20,461 bases of DNA from assembly GCA_035308345.1 (NCBI GenBank), contig DATGGW010000339.1:1-20461 (forward strand), given 5' to 3'. A model generated the notes under the pieces. It worked only from the letters and a program-made list of their open reading frames with translations, was not told the DNA's origin and did not search any database. A program made the position numbers and the translations under genes. Positions 1 to 8,241 of this stretch are shown here, piece after piece. How positions within the stretch are numbered: the stretch's first letter is position 1; every line of letters begins with the position of its first letter. This stretch comes from CF-113 sp035308345. Lineage in GTDB: Bacteria; Chloroflexota; Ktedonobacteria; Ktedonobacterales; Ktedonobacteraceae.

Positions 1-116
1 ACCTGCACCAGGCGGGGATGCCACACTGCATAGGCTTTGAACCGGTCGAGGAGCACCTGGCGTTCGGGTGGTAAGGGCTCATCCAGTTCATCAGGTGGGT
101 GAAGCGAGTCCTCCAT
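1..116 (-). CDS. TnsC-like transposition ATPase, N-terminal fragment (partial)
   Basis: ATG at 116-114 opens a frame that runs without a stop to the window edge, giving 38 residues that begin MEDSLHPPDELDEPL and include DRFKAYAVWHPRL. The start overlaps the tnsAB stop by one base (TGATG), which indicates translational coupling. In Tn7-like elements the gene after tnsB encodes TnsC, an AAA+ ATPase that links target selection to the transposase. The assignment rests mainly on this gene order. The Walker motifs would lie beyond the window, so the visible peptide alone does not prove the family. Confidence 0.55.
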   Translation of the reverse strand, partial: MEDSLHPPDELDEPLPPERQVLLDRFKAYAVWHPRLVQ

Positions 117-2836
117 CAGCGATACTCCTCATACACTTGCAACGTCGCCAGATCAACGGGGGCAAAGCGAGAAGGAAGCCGCTGAGCAGCCTCGCTTTCT
201 TGCAGCAGGGCCTTCGGGACTAGCTGGGGCCCCTCTCGTGTCTGCGGTCGGTTTTGCTCCAGGTGGTATGCCACGACCTGGTTTTCGATGTCCCGCTGGC
301 GCTGGAGCAGCACGGCCTCGTGCGCCTCGATCTTGGCCAGAAACTCGGCCAGGCGGCGGGCGTCGATCGGCGTCCTGACATGGCTGTGCTGGTGCTGTGC
401 TCGTAGCTCCGCGCTGGCCAGCGCGATTTCTCGTTCGGAATGCCCATGCAACTGTCCGTAATAGGACGGGGTGATGCACTCGATCCAATGGTTGTGGATG
501 TAGGCATAGACGTGGCTGATATCAAAGGGATCATAGCGCAGCGGCACTTTGGTCCCCACGACCGAGGGCGAGGCTAAGAGGTCATTCCAGTACAACAGAT
601 AGTGGAACTGGATGCCGCGATTGCGGTAGACCAGCGCGGTCTCTCATGGCGAACCGGGCAGGGTCAGGATGCGAAACACGTCATCATAGTGAATGCGCCG
701 GTGTTCTCGCGCTCCCCCCAGATCCAGCCCGCTCTCCCAGGCCTCACGCGGACTTTGCCCAAGCGCCGGATGCGTTTGCTGATCATAGACCTCGTAGGCC
801 CACTCACAGAGGAAGTCGTACAGGTCTGGCAGTTGCCACACGGCCTGCTGCTTCGGGTTGACGGCTTTGGTCATCTGGCGTGCCGTCTTGCTGGCCTGGG
901 TGTTGCCTACCAGATTGAAGACAAATTCCGTGTTGGTCGTCCCAAACAGGCGCTCGATGACCGAGCCATAGCGCGGTTTGGCCCAGGGACGATATTTCTT
1001 GTGACAGGCATAGCTATTGAGCAGAGCATCAAAATACCGGCTGCGGAACTCTTTGCCACCATCGACCACCAGCATCTGCGGGAGTCGGCCCAGCCTGTGC
1101 ACGCAGACGCGCAGCACCATCATCACCGAGCGATAACTGGGAGGATCAAAGGTTAGATATACAGCCAGCAGGCGACGAGAGTACGCATCGACCAGAAACG
1201 TGGCCCACGGGCGGCCCAGTGGCTTGCCCAGACTCGACAGCAGTTCAATATCGAGTTGCGTATGATCGATGTGGACAAGTTCCCAGGGACGATCGCCGTG
1301 CCGGGGAGTGGTGCGCTCCAATTCCCAATGCCAGGTACTCTCCTGATAGGCGGCCTTCGCTCCCTTGCGCTTCTCGGTCACAGCCGGACTGTTCGCCTTT
1401 TTCAGATGCCGATAAAAGGTGCGCTCCGTGACTGGCTGGACGTGCTGCTCGAGGCAGGTCCGCTGGTAGGCCATGAAGACCTCGCGGGCTTTCTGTTGCT
1501 TGGGGCGAGCATACCATTGTGCAATGGCTTCATCGAGGAAACGGCGGCTTTCCTCGGCGGCTTTCGGCGTCCTGTTGCCACGTGCGGCCGTGTTCGGCAG
1601 AAGTCCGACATAGCCATAGCCATAACCGTAGGTGGCCTCGGCATCACGAAAGTGGGCCAGCCAATCGCGAATGGTTCGCGTCGGCGTACCCGCGTACACC
1701 TCCCGCTGCTTGTTCCGGTAGGCTTCGACCAGCCGGTAGCGCTGGTTGGCCACCTCAATGGTCTCTGATCCCGCTTCGGCGAGACGTCGATAGACTTCTG
1801 CTGAGAGAGCCGTCGCCGGACTGTGCGACGTGTCTCTCACCTGGATTTCATGGGTGTCAATCAGGTGCAGGAACACCGGGGTCTCCAATTGGATCAGTGT
1901 TCCCTCTTCTGGCAGCAGCGTTGTCATCGTCTCCCCCAGATTCAGCAAGGTCCACCGCTTGCCGTCCCAGTCGAGTGGCGCGTTGGCTTGCAGCGTGGTG
2001 AGGTATGCGCCCTCCATCCTGACATGAGGAGCGTTGCTCTGATGGGCCCGCAGCAGCGCATGTGCTTCAGCAGTGGGTCGATCCAGGTAGAGGGGCAGAT
2101 GTTGATGGTCTTTGAGCCAGGTCGTGTAGAGGTCCGCATACAGGCGATTGCGTGCAATGAGAGCGTACACATCATCCACGCGCAGCTGCGGGTGTTGTGC
2201 TCGCAAGGCTGAAAGCCGGATGCCTGGGGTGGCTTCCACCGCTTCCAGGATCTGTGTCAAGGCTTCGTAGGAAACCACGCACTCAAAAAAGTAGTCCTCG
2301 AGAAAGACGAGGTTCCGAATATACCCCGGATGGAGCTCTGCCGAGGAGCGCATGCGGTAGGAGAGCCCGAGACGTTCGGCGGCGGCTTCTCCAGGAGGAC
2401 AGCGCCACTTCCCACTTTCATCACGTTGATACCGCCCTGGATGGGTGATCATGAGTTCGAGCAACTTCTCTTCTGGCTTCCACTCTTCAAAAGCGGCTCC
2501 ATCGGTGCGCAGCACGAGAAAATCCGGGGTATGCAGCGCCTGGGTCGGACGACCGGACGGCCCTTGGTAATGGAGTTCCAGTTGATGGGGTTGATCAAAA
2601 AATTCCAGCACCTGAGCATCGTACTCCATGGTATAGATCGCCCACAATTCCACCGTATGGCTTTCAAATTGGATCGAGACGCCCATTTTGCGGCTGGCGA
2701 ATGTGCCGCACACGTTGAAGAGGCGGCCCTGGACACGGCGCGCAGGAGGAGAAGCACGAAGATGAGCAAGGAAGTCCCGCGTGGCAATTGGAAGCTGAAG
2801 CCAATCACACCATTGCTCAAACGCGGAGAGTTTCAT
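116..2836 (-). pseudogene. tnsAB: Fused TnsA-TnsB transposase, interrupted by one in-frame TGA
   Basis: The 730-residue first part carries a TnsA-like nuclease domain (about 35-180) with E63, D105 (in HTPDF) and K120 (in EEWK) as catalytic candidates, then RSSAE at 163-167. A TnsB/Mu-type DDE integrase core follows, with D524, D592 and E628, a D-x67-D-x35-E spacing. The protein would excise both strands and join the element to target DNA. At 646-644 a TGA ends this part, but the same frame continues with 16 codons (ETALVYRNRG...) straight into YWNDLLASPSVVGTKVPLRY and the Mu/TnsB C-terminal beta-barrel, ending at 116. Restoring the codon gives about 906 residues. TGA for CGA (Arg) would be a single C-to-T change. 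The start is ATG at 2836 with AAGGAG six bases upstream. The C-terminal part could be translated from TTG at 595, but no good ribosome site is apparent. Read-through or a base-calling error remain possible. Confidence 0.85.
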
Positions 2837-2874
2837 GCGCTGCTCCTTCTCATCGGTCTGACACTGCTGCTCAA

Positions 2875-2903
2875 AGCATACCTAATTCTTGAGCCAAAAA
2901 CAA
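2875..2903 (-). promoter_or_regulatory. Probable sigma-70-type promoter of tnsAB
   Basis: On the minus strand TTGTTT (2903-2898) and TATGCT (2880-2875) are separated by 17 bases, 39 bases before the tnsAB ATG. TnsB-like site 1 (2909-2925) ends six bases upstream of the -35, so transposase binding could autoregulate the gene. This is pattern-based only. Confidence 0.5.
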
Positions 2904-2908
2904 GGTCG

Positions 2909-2946
2909 TGACGCATTTCCTCGCCACATTGACGCAATTCCTCGCC
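2909..2946 (+). repeat. Two direct TnsB-like sites upstream of tnsAB
   Basis: TGACGCATTTCCTCGCC (2909-2925) and TGACGCAATTCCTCGCC (2930-2946) differ at one position and start 21 bases apart. They match the sites at the transposon end (3041-3057 and 3099-3115) but point the opposite way. Confidence 0.75.
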
Positions 2947-3040
2947 CGAATCAGGCATGAAATCTCATTTCGCGGAGCAAATGTTGGAGTTTTCTCTGCG
3001 CAACTTTGGCAGGCATGTTTATGAGTCAATTAGGAGTTTG

Positions 3041-3144
3041 GGCAAGGATATGCGTCAGAAAAGCATGGAACGGGTATTCTTATTAAGCTCAATGAACTGG
3101 CGATTTTATGCGTCAAGAGTGGCGAATTTATGGTCTTTCCAACA
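3041..3144 (-). repeat. Transposon end with TnsB-like binding sites
   Basis: Read on the minus strand from the TGT at 3144, a degenerate site (AAGACCATAAATTCGCC, 3137-3121) is followed by TGACGCATAAAATCGCC (3115-3099) and TGACGCATATCCTTGCC (3057-3041). The first two start 22 bases apart, the third 58 further in. A terminal TGT with spaced same-direction sites is the usual layout of Tn7-family ends. The exact boundary at 3144 is inferred from the TGT and from where the Y1 transposase similarity stops. Confidence 0.7.
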
Positions 3145-3375
3145 AGTGGGCATGATGATAAACTCGTCTAATGTCATACCAGGGAATCGCTCAGGTAAAG
3201 CGAGCCAGTTTTCATGCAAAATGGCAGATAACTCAGGTATCTCGAAGAAAGGTTCATTACGTTCCGAGTTAATGGTAATAAAATAGGTTCCTGTCTAGGC
3301 ATAGTTATGATTGGGCTGTCGCTTTGATTTCCTGTGATAGCGAAAAGCAAATTCCGAATCGTACTTCTTTTTCAA
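3145..3375 (-). pseudogene. Y1 (REP-associated tyrosine) transposase remnant, 5' part
   Basis: From a TTG at 3375-3373, 77 codons can be read to 3145. The first 26 (MKKKYDSEFAFRYHRKSKRQ...) end at an in-frame TAG (3297-3295). The frame then continues TGTYFITINSERNEPFFEIP and LDEFIIMP. This pattern (a YFITI strand, then LDEFvvMPNHxHG) is the N-terminal half of Y1_Tnp proteins, HUH-type single-strand transposases or RAYTs. The reading stops just where the catalytic His-x-His motif is expected, at the Tn7-like end. The gene is therefore doubly broken, by a nonsense codon and by the insertion. GAGAGGATGGGG lies just before the proposed start. The 3' half should lie beyond the far end of the transposon. 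The family call is by recognised motif order, without a search. Confidence 0.68.
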
Positions 3376-3423
3376 TCTGGCCCCATCCTCTCACATCAAT
3401 AACGTTTCATATACTATAACGGA

Positions 3424-3524
3424 CCAGAGCGGGGACAAGCCCACGCCCCTACCCTATACGAGGCGCGGCTTGCTTCGCAGGCCAAACGTAGCAGGGTACG
3501 GGCGTGGGCTTGTCCCCGCCCTGG
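3424..3524. repeat. REP-like long palindrome, copy 1
   Basis: Two arms of 32 bases (3424-3455 and 3493-3524) are inverted copies with two mismatches, sharing the core GCGGGGACAAGCCCACGCCC. About 37 bases separate them. Related arms occur at 11162-11319 and 14981-15006. The copy lies 49 bases from the start of the broken Y1 transposase, the usual relation between RAYT genes and REP palindromes. The rest of 3376-3566 contains no gene that I can support. Confidence 0.85.
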
Positions 3525-3566
3525 GGTGTTGGGGCGTGGGGGCCGCCATCCTAATAATCGCACAAA

Positions 3567-6500
3567 TCACGCCGCCGTATAAATGCTCTGTCCCTGCCCA
3601 AAGTATGAATCGTAAATGTGCTGGAAAACTTCTTCACACTTACTCTGGTAGAGGGTGGGGGTGTAGCTCTCCGGCAGTCCTGTGTCGAGTGCCTTCTCGA
3701 CCGCCAGGCGCACTTCGGCGCGCGCCTGCTGTTTCTTACGCCAGTCGAGCACCAGTTTCTCGCGCTTCAACGTTGCCAGCAGGTCGCGCACCACCCTCTT
3801 TATCTGTTCCTGCTCTTTTTCAGAAAGTTTGAGGTCGGGGCGCGTCAGCAGGTCAAACATGGCCAGTTCTTCCTCGCTCAACTGCTCGGCCACGTGGCGC
3901 TGCTCCTCTTGATTGAGGTCTCCGACAAACTTCACCAGTTCCTCGAAGAATAACTCGACGTTCGCGCTGCCAGCGTTGTAGTCGTCGATCATTTGCTGGA
4001 AACGTTCCTGGTAGTTCAGACGGCTCTTATTCAATTGCAGCATGCGCTTGAGTTTGCTGGCAATAGCTCCACGCAGCTTCTCTGCCTCTATGTGTTTGCG
4101 CGAGCGCTCGAAATGTGTCCGCAGCGCGTCAAAATCGACCTGGCTGAGATCAATATATGAGCTAGTATCGTAAGAGCCACCGGATTCGCGAATCACATAA
4201 CCCCTGGTGGCTACCGATACGTCCAGCAACTGTTCGATGCCGCCCATGATATCGCCGATATCCGCTTCTGGTTCTAGCGCGCGTATTTCCCGCGTCAGCG
4301 TGACGAATAGAGCTGCCATGCCGGTAAATTCGTTCGCGGCCGCATCGGGCAGAATCGCTTTATAGAGTCGCGCAACGATGCCAGCAAGCGACAGGAATTT
4401 CTTCTTGATTTCATCGTTACTCACCAGCGCGTCCACCGCATCCTGGATCATAGCGGCGCGTTTGAAATCCTGCGCTGGCGCGGACTGGATGGCCTGGGGG
4501 TCGATGCCCTGTTCCTGGCAGAATGCAGTCGTCTCCTCAATCATCACGCGCAGCGCAACAACCAGTTCCGCCTTTTCCTGAACGGGCAGTTCGCCCTCTC
4601 TGACGCCGCCGCCCGTGGCAGAGCCATAAATCGCCAGCGCCTTTTGCAAATCGCGAAAAACACCCACGTAATCGACAATCAGACCGTTGATCTTGTCGCC
4701 AAAGACGCGATTGGCGCGCGCAATGGTCTGCATAAGGGTATGGTTGCGCATAGGCTTATCTATGTAGAGCGTAGAGAGACTCGGCACGTCGAAGCCGGTA
4801 ATCCACATGGCGCATACGAAGACGATACGCAGGGGATCATCGTCATTTTTGAACTTTGTTTCCAGGTCTTCCCGCAGCATGCGCCTGCGATGCGTGAGGA
4901 TATCCAGACCTTTCTTGCGAAAGTCGTCGATCTCGTTTTGCGATTGTGAAACCACCACCGCCATAGCGGTCGTTTCCATGTAGGCGATACGCTTTTGCAG
5001 CGCCTGCCACTCCGGTGTGCCGTTTGTATACCCCCGTAACTGCACGCGCGAATCTTCCAGGGAGCGTTTCCAGTGCTTCTGCACTTTGTCGTACATTCGC
5101 ACCGCCGTCGCCTTATCGATGGAAACGACCATGGCCTTGCCCATCTGCCCGCGCCCTATGAAGTGCGCCACGATATCCCTGGCGATCTCTTCCAGGCGAT
5201 CATCGCGCGTAATCAGGTGATAATCGCGCGCAAATTCGCGCTCAAGACGCTGCTGCTGCCCCTCACTCAACTCGGCCTCGTCGATCAACTGCTCGATATC
5301 TTCGTTAAAGTCAGGGTTGATCAGTTGTAGTTCGGGGATACGGTTCTCGTAATAGAGCGGCACGGTGATGCCATCTGCCACCGACTGGGCAAAGTTATAA
5401 ACGCTGACATATTCACCGAACACCGTGCGCGTCTTCTCTTCACTTGCCATCAAGGGCGTGCCGGTGAAACCGATGAAGGCCGCGTTGGGAAGCGCGTTAC
5501 GCATGTTGAGTGCGAGCTGATCGTACTGCGTGCGGTGCGCCTCGTCGGTAATCACGATGATGTCGGAGCGGTCGGACAGCTTCGGATACGTTTTGCCCGC
5601 CTCGTTATGAAACTTGTGAATGAGAGTAAAAATGTTGCGATGGTCTTCGCGCAGCAGTTGTTGCAGGTGCGCGCCGCTTTCGGCATGCACTTCCTGTTCG
5701 GTCACGGCCCCCACGCCCTGGAAATTCTTGTAGATTTGTTTGTCCAGTTCCTGGCGGTCGGTGACGATCAGGAAGGTCCAGTTACCCGCTATCTTGCGCA
5801 GCACCTTCTGTGAGAAGAAGACCATCGAATAGCTTTTGCCGCTGCCCTGCGTGTGCCAGAAGACGCCCAGCCTGCCCTGGTTCTCGCGCATGGAGCGCAC
5901 GGCATCCAGCGCGTTGTTAACGCCTAAAAACTGGTGATTCCTGGCGATCAGCTTGACCAGCGCGCCGCCTGTATCGCTGAAGAGCGTGAAATTCTCGACG
6001 ATATCCAGCAATCGCTCTTTCTCGCACACGCCGCGAATAAGGGTGTCAAGCGAGACGACGCCTTTTTCTTCTTCGTTTCCAATCTTTTTCCACTCGAAGA
6101 AATGCTCCCAGCCGGCCGTCATGCTGCCAATCCTGCTCTGATGCCCGTTGGAGAGAATGATGAATGCGTTATACCAGAACAACTGGGGAATGGTATCTTT
6201 GTAGTCGCGCAAGTTGTCGTGAAAAGCGTTTTCCAGTCGTTTATGCGTGGTCTTGAGTTCCACCAGCACCAGCGGCAGCCCATTCACAAAGCCCACCAGG
6301 TCTGCGCGTCGCTTGTGCATCTCGCCGGCCACCCACAACTGCGAAACCAGCAGGAAATCGTTATTTTCAGGCGTATTCCATTCGATGATGCGCACCGTCT
6401 CGTCGATTTCAGCATCACCCTCGCCGCGTATCTTCACCTTGACGCCATCTTTGAGCAAGCGGTAAACCTCGCGATTGGCATGCGCCGGGCTGAGCGCGCT

Positions 6501-6740
6501 GCGGTCTTGTGTCAAATCTTCAATCGCCAGTTCGATAGCCTCGCGCCCCATACCGGGGTTGAGCCTTTGCAGCGCGGCGCGCAATCGCGGCACCAGCACA
6601 ACTTCATGCTGCGTCTCGCGCCCCAGTATGCTGTGCTTACCCGGCTTCTCATGGAAAGCGTTGATGGTCTCGTAGCCAAGCCGGACGAACAGGGCAATGG
6701 CAGGCTGCTCTACCAGGGCGTCTTCGGAATATTTGCGCAT
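3567..6740 (-). CDS. hsdR: Type I restriction enzyme R subunit (HsdR)
   Basis: This 1057-residue protein is the motor and nuclease subunit of a type I restriction-modification complex, which moves along unmodified DNA by ATP hydrolysis and cuts it. The N-terminal PD-(D/E)xK nuclease shows D147 in RADLVG and E161-x-K163 in VELKTT. The SF2 helicase core has Walker A QGSGKS (298-303), DEAH (399-402), FTGTP (425-429) and, further on, a motif VI region with QTIARANRV. Length and motif order are normal and no lesion is seen. The start is ATG at 6740 with GAGG about nine bases upstream. The zinc-finger gene ends ten bases before it, so the two are probably co-transcribed from the promoter at 7029-7056. 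The gene is separated from hsdM/hsdS by about 1.5 kb of other genes, yet lies on the same strand. Confidence 0.95.
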   Translation of the reverse strand: MRKYSEDALVEQPAIALFVRLGYETINAFHEKPGKHSILGRETQHEVVLVPRLRAALQRLNPGMGREAIELAIEDLTQDRSALSPAHANREVYRLLKDGVKVKIRGEGDAEIDETVRIIEWNTPENNDFLLVSQLWVAGEMHKRRADLVGFVNGLPLVLVELKTTHKRLENAFHDNLRDYKDTIPQLFWYNAFIILSNGHQSRIGSMTAGWEHFFEWKKIGNEEEKGVVSLDTLIRGVCEKERLLDIVENFTLFSDTGGALVKLIARNHQFLGVNNALDAVRSMRENQGRLGVFWHTQGSGKSYSMVFFSQKVLRKIAGNWTFLIVTDRQELDKQIYKNFQGVGAVTEQEVHAESGAHLQQLLREDHRNIFTLIHKFHNEAGKTYPKLSDRSDIIVITDEAHRTQYDQLALNMRNALPNAAFIGFTGTPLMASEEKTRTVFGEYVSVYNFAQSVADGITVPLYYENRIPELQLINPDFNEDIEQLIDEAELSEGQQQRLEREFARDYHLITRDDRLEEIARDIVAHFIGRGQMGKAMVVSIDKATAVRMYDKVQKHWKRSLEDSRVQLRGYTNGTPEWQALQKRIAYMETTAMAVVVSQSQNEIDDFRKKGLDILTHRRRMLREDLETKFKNDDDPLRIVFVCAMWITGFDVPSLSTLYIDKPMRNHTLMQTIARANRVFGDKINGLIVDYVGVFRDLQKALAIYGSATGGGVREGELPVQEKAELVVALRVMIEETTAFCQEQGIDPQAIQSAPAQDFKRAAMIQDAVDALVSNDEIKKKFLSLAGIVARLYKAILPDAAANEFTGMAALFVTLTREIRALEPEADIGDIMGGIEQLLDVSVATRGYVIRESGGSYDTSSYIDLSQVDFDALRTHFERSRKHIEAEKLRGAIASKLKRMLQLNKSRLNYQERFQQMIDDYNAGSANVELFFEELVKFVGDLNQEEQRHVAEQLSEEELAMFDLLTRPDLKLSEKEQEQIKRVVRDLLATLKREKLVLDWRKKQQARAEVRLAVEKALDTGLPESYTPTLYQSKCEEVFQHIYDSYFGQGQSIYTAA

Positions 6741-6750
6741 GGACTATACC

Positions 6751-6984
6751 TCATACAGATTCGGCAAAGTTGTAAAGCGGCATGGTACTTGCTGGTGGCC
6801 TTGTTGTGCGCCGCAGTTCTTCTAATCGCTCAATGGTCTCAGGTGTAAAAAGCACGTCGCCGCAGGTATTACATACCTCGGCTGGAATGTGTGCGACTAC
6901 AATGATGCGCTCGTCCTGGCGCATAGCTCGTGCTAGCTCTCGCTGCTCATATTCACCGGGACAATCTGCGATACTACATTTCAT
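6751..6984 (-). CDS. YgiT-type zinc-finger protein (MqsA-like N-terminal domain)
   Basis: This 77-residue protein has Cys pairs C3/C8 and C38/C41 in the order C-x4-C ... PAEVC-x2-CG, the layout of the zinc-binding domain of MqsA/YgiT antitoxins. It has no helix-turn-helix region, unlike full-length MqsA. The start at ATG 6984 is preferred over the longer frame from 7056, because AGAGAGGA precedes it and the longer start would lie inside the -35 box. The usual small toxin partner (DUF4258 or MqsR type) is not visible next to it. It instead leads directly into hsdR, ten bases downstream. It could be an orphan antitoxin-like protein, a DNA-binding regulator of hsdR, or an accessory of the restriction system. 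The fold is fairly sure, the role unknown. Confidence 0.75.
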   Translation of the reverse strand: MKCSIADCPGEYEQRELARAMRQDERIIVVAHIPAEVCNTCGDVLFTPETIERLEELRRTTRPPASTMPLYNFAESV

Positions 6985-7028
6985 CTGGATATCCTCTCTG
7001 TCGGGCCAATCCACTTGGGCGGAACGGG

Positions 7029-7056
7029 TACATAGAGTACTTGTAGAGTCTGTCAA
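7029..7056 (-). promoter_or_regulatory. Promoter of the zinc-finger/hsdR unit
   Basis: On the minus strand TTGACA (7056-7051) and TATGTA (7034-7029) are 16 bases apart. Transcription would begin near 7022, leaving a leader of about 38 bases before ATG 6984. This gives hsdR a promoter separate from hsdM/hsdS. Confidence 0.6.
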
Positions 7057-7171
7057 GTGGTTTGTGTAAATACGTTTCCCCGCACTGGTTTCGCTTCGCT
7101 CTCAACCCGACATGGTCGCCCTCGTCAACAGTTCCAGCCCTTTAAGCATTCAAGCGGTGTTTCTAAAGCTC

Positions 7172-7621
7172 TCACTTGATTGATGCTTCCCCTGTCTGGT
7201 GTTCGAGCAGTTGTTTTAATTGCTCTAAGGCAGCTTGACTGTCTCGGTGAGCTTTTTTGGCAACCAGGTGTTCGAATGGTTTCAGAAGAGGTGTGGGCTC
7301 CAATTGCTCTTTCAGGGTGAGTTGAGTCCCTTGCCCGGCTGGTTCGACCTGGACCATGCCCTGCGAGTGCTTGACCAGCAATCTGGTTGGAAATGGAATC
7401 CGGGTACTCTCGGTCTCAAAGCCTTGATTGACTCGCACATGAGTCACCCTCGCTACCACTTGCCCCTGTTGGATGATTGTCCCGTTCCCCACTGACCCTT
7501 CTGACGAGTTCACCACATGAGCGCCCTGTACCCATCGCGGAATATTTGCTACCTGAGCCACAAACTGGAAGACCTCAGTCAGTGGTTTGTTGATGACAAT
7601 CGTGGCGACAGACTCAATCAT
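7172..7621 (-). CDS. SRPBCC-superfamily (polyketide cyclase/START-like) protein
   Basis: This 149-residue protein begins MIESVATIVINKPLTEVFQF and continues with NIPRWVQGA, the first strand, helix and W-containing turn typical of SRPBCC proteins. These make a helix-grip fold with a hydrophobic pocket. Later strands (TRIPFPTRLLVKH..., TQLTLKEQLE) and a C-terminal helix (about 118-141) fit the full domain. No catalytic residues can be named, and the ligand is unknown. The start is ATG at 7621 with AGGAGG 11 bases upstream. It lies between the phosphatase gene (113-base gap) and the zinc-finger gene (187-base gap), on the strand of the restriction genes but probably as its own unit. Nothing in the sequence ties it to restriction. 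Confidence 0.8.
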   Translation of the reverse strand: MIESVATIVINKPLTEVFQFVAQVANIPRWVQGAHVVNSSEGSVGNGTIIQQGQVVARVTHVRVNQGFETESTRIPFPTRLLVKHSQGMVQVEPAGQGTQLTLKEQLEPTPLLKPFEHLVAKKAHRDSQAALEQLKQLLEHQTGEASIK

Positions 7622-7734
7622 CGTCGTAAGTTCCTCCTGTCTTTATCCTCATCTATCCAAAGATTAATCAGGCAACGCTACTTCAAGCATATACAAAACC
7701 TTCTATGCTTCACCTACTTGTGCCTTAACCTTCT

Positions 7735-8241
7735 TCACTCCCATTTCTCTCCATTCTTGCAATACTCCCGCCAGTGCCGTCGCAAATGCTCGCGAATCCC
7801 CCTGTTTGGCTGATAGAGCGGATATACCTGCCTGAACCGCGCTTCGGCAGCCTCCAATGAATCTCCTGGTAGAGCATGCAGCCGGGCCGCCATATACAGC
7901 AGCGTGATAGAAGGGCTGCGCGAGCGGCCCTGAACGCAATGCACCAGCACCTTGCGACCACCGGCGCGCATGCGGTCGATGAAATCCAATGTTCGCTCGA
8001 TCATTTCCCTCTCAATGGGAACAGCGACGGGCAGATCGAGCAGGCAGAGCATCAGGCGATTTTCCCGCTGCGCCACCAGGTAATCGGGATGGCCTTTAGC
8101 AACGCTCAACACGCGGTATCCCACCGTCATGCGATGATAGGAGCGGCAGGCATGAACAATAGCCCAGCCGTCCTGGCCAGACACAATGGTCTCGTAATCC
8201 ATCCTGCTGCCCACAAACAGGCCAGGATATACCTCGATCAT
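7735..8241 (-). CDS. Dual-specificity (tyrosine/serine) phosphatase family protein
   Basis: The 168-residue protein carries the cysteine-phosphatase P-loop HCVQGRSRS, with nucleophile C102 and R108 (C-x5-R), followed by a helix SITLLYMAARL. D69, in LLDLPV, is a candidate general acid. The N-terminus MIEVYPGLFVGS matches the opening of DSP domains. It would remove phosphate from Tyr/Ser/Thr or possibly from a small molecule or RNA. Its ATG overlaps the hsdS stop (ATGA at 8241-8238), so it is translationally coupled to the restriction operon. The P-loop looks intact. A phosphatase is not a standard type I component. It may be a regulator, an accessory defence protein, or a passenger. Confidence 0.9.
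   Translation of the reverse strand: MIEVYPGLFVGSRMDYETIVSGQDGWAIVHACRSYHRMTVGYRVLSVAKGHPDYLVAQRENRLMLCLLDLPVAVPIEREMIERTLDFIDRMRAGGRKVLVHCVQGRSRSPSITLLYMAARLHALPGDSLEAAEARFRQVYPLYQPNRGIREHLRRHWREYCKNGEKWE

Larger units (their letters stand above)
1..3144 (-). mobile_element. One end of a Tn7-like transposon, cut by the window edge
   Basis: The segment holds a partial tnsC-like gene, a fused tnsA-tnsB gene and a transposon end. On the minus strand the end starts TGTTGGAAAGACC at 3144, which has the 5'-TGT terminus typical of the Tn7 family, and is followed inward by repeated TGACGCAT-type sites. TnsAB is transcribed away from this end, as in Tn7, where tnsA lies nearest the right end. The flank (3145 onward) is the interior of a Y1 transposase coding sequence, which fits an insertion junction. 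The 5 bases outside are AGTGG (3145-3149). Whether they are duplicated at the far end cannot be seen. Target-selection genes (tnsD/tniQ), cargo and any CRISPR effector would lie left of the window. Confidence 0.72.

Noticed and set aside
595..595. TTG start for a separate 159-residue transposase protein
   Set aside because: The reading frame is continuous with tnsAB through one TGA, and the sequence before the TTG encodes conserved TnsB residues, so a separate gene is unlikely.
2957..3286. A 109-codon plus-strand frame in the transposon end
   Set aside because: It crosses the TnsB-like sites and the junction with the Y1 remnant. The minus strand gives the recognisable protein, and the plus-strand peptide has no family features.
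5934..6848. A 304-codon plus-strand frame opposite hsdR
   Set aside because: It is the antisense of the helicase and nuclease coding region of HsdR, and no motif or ribosome site supports it.
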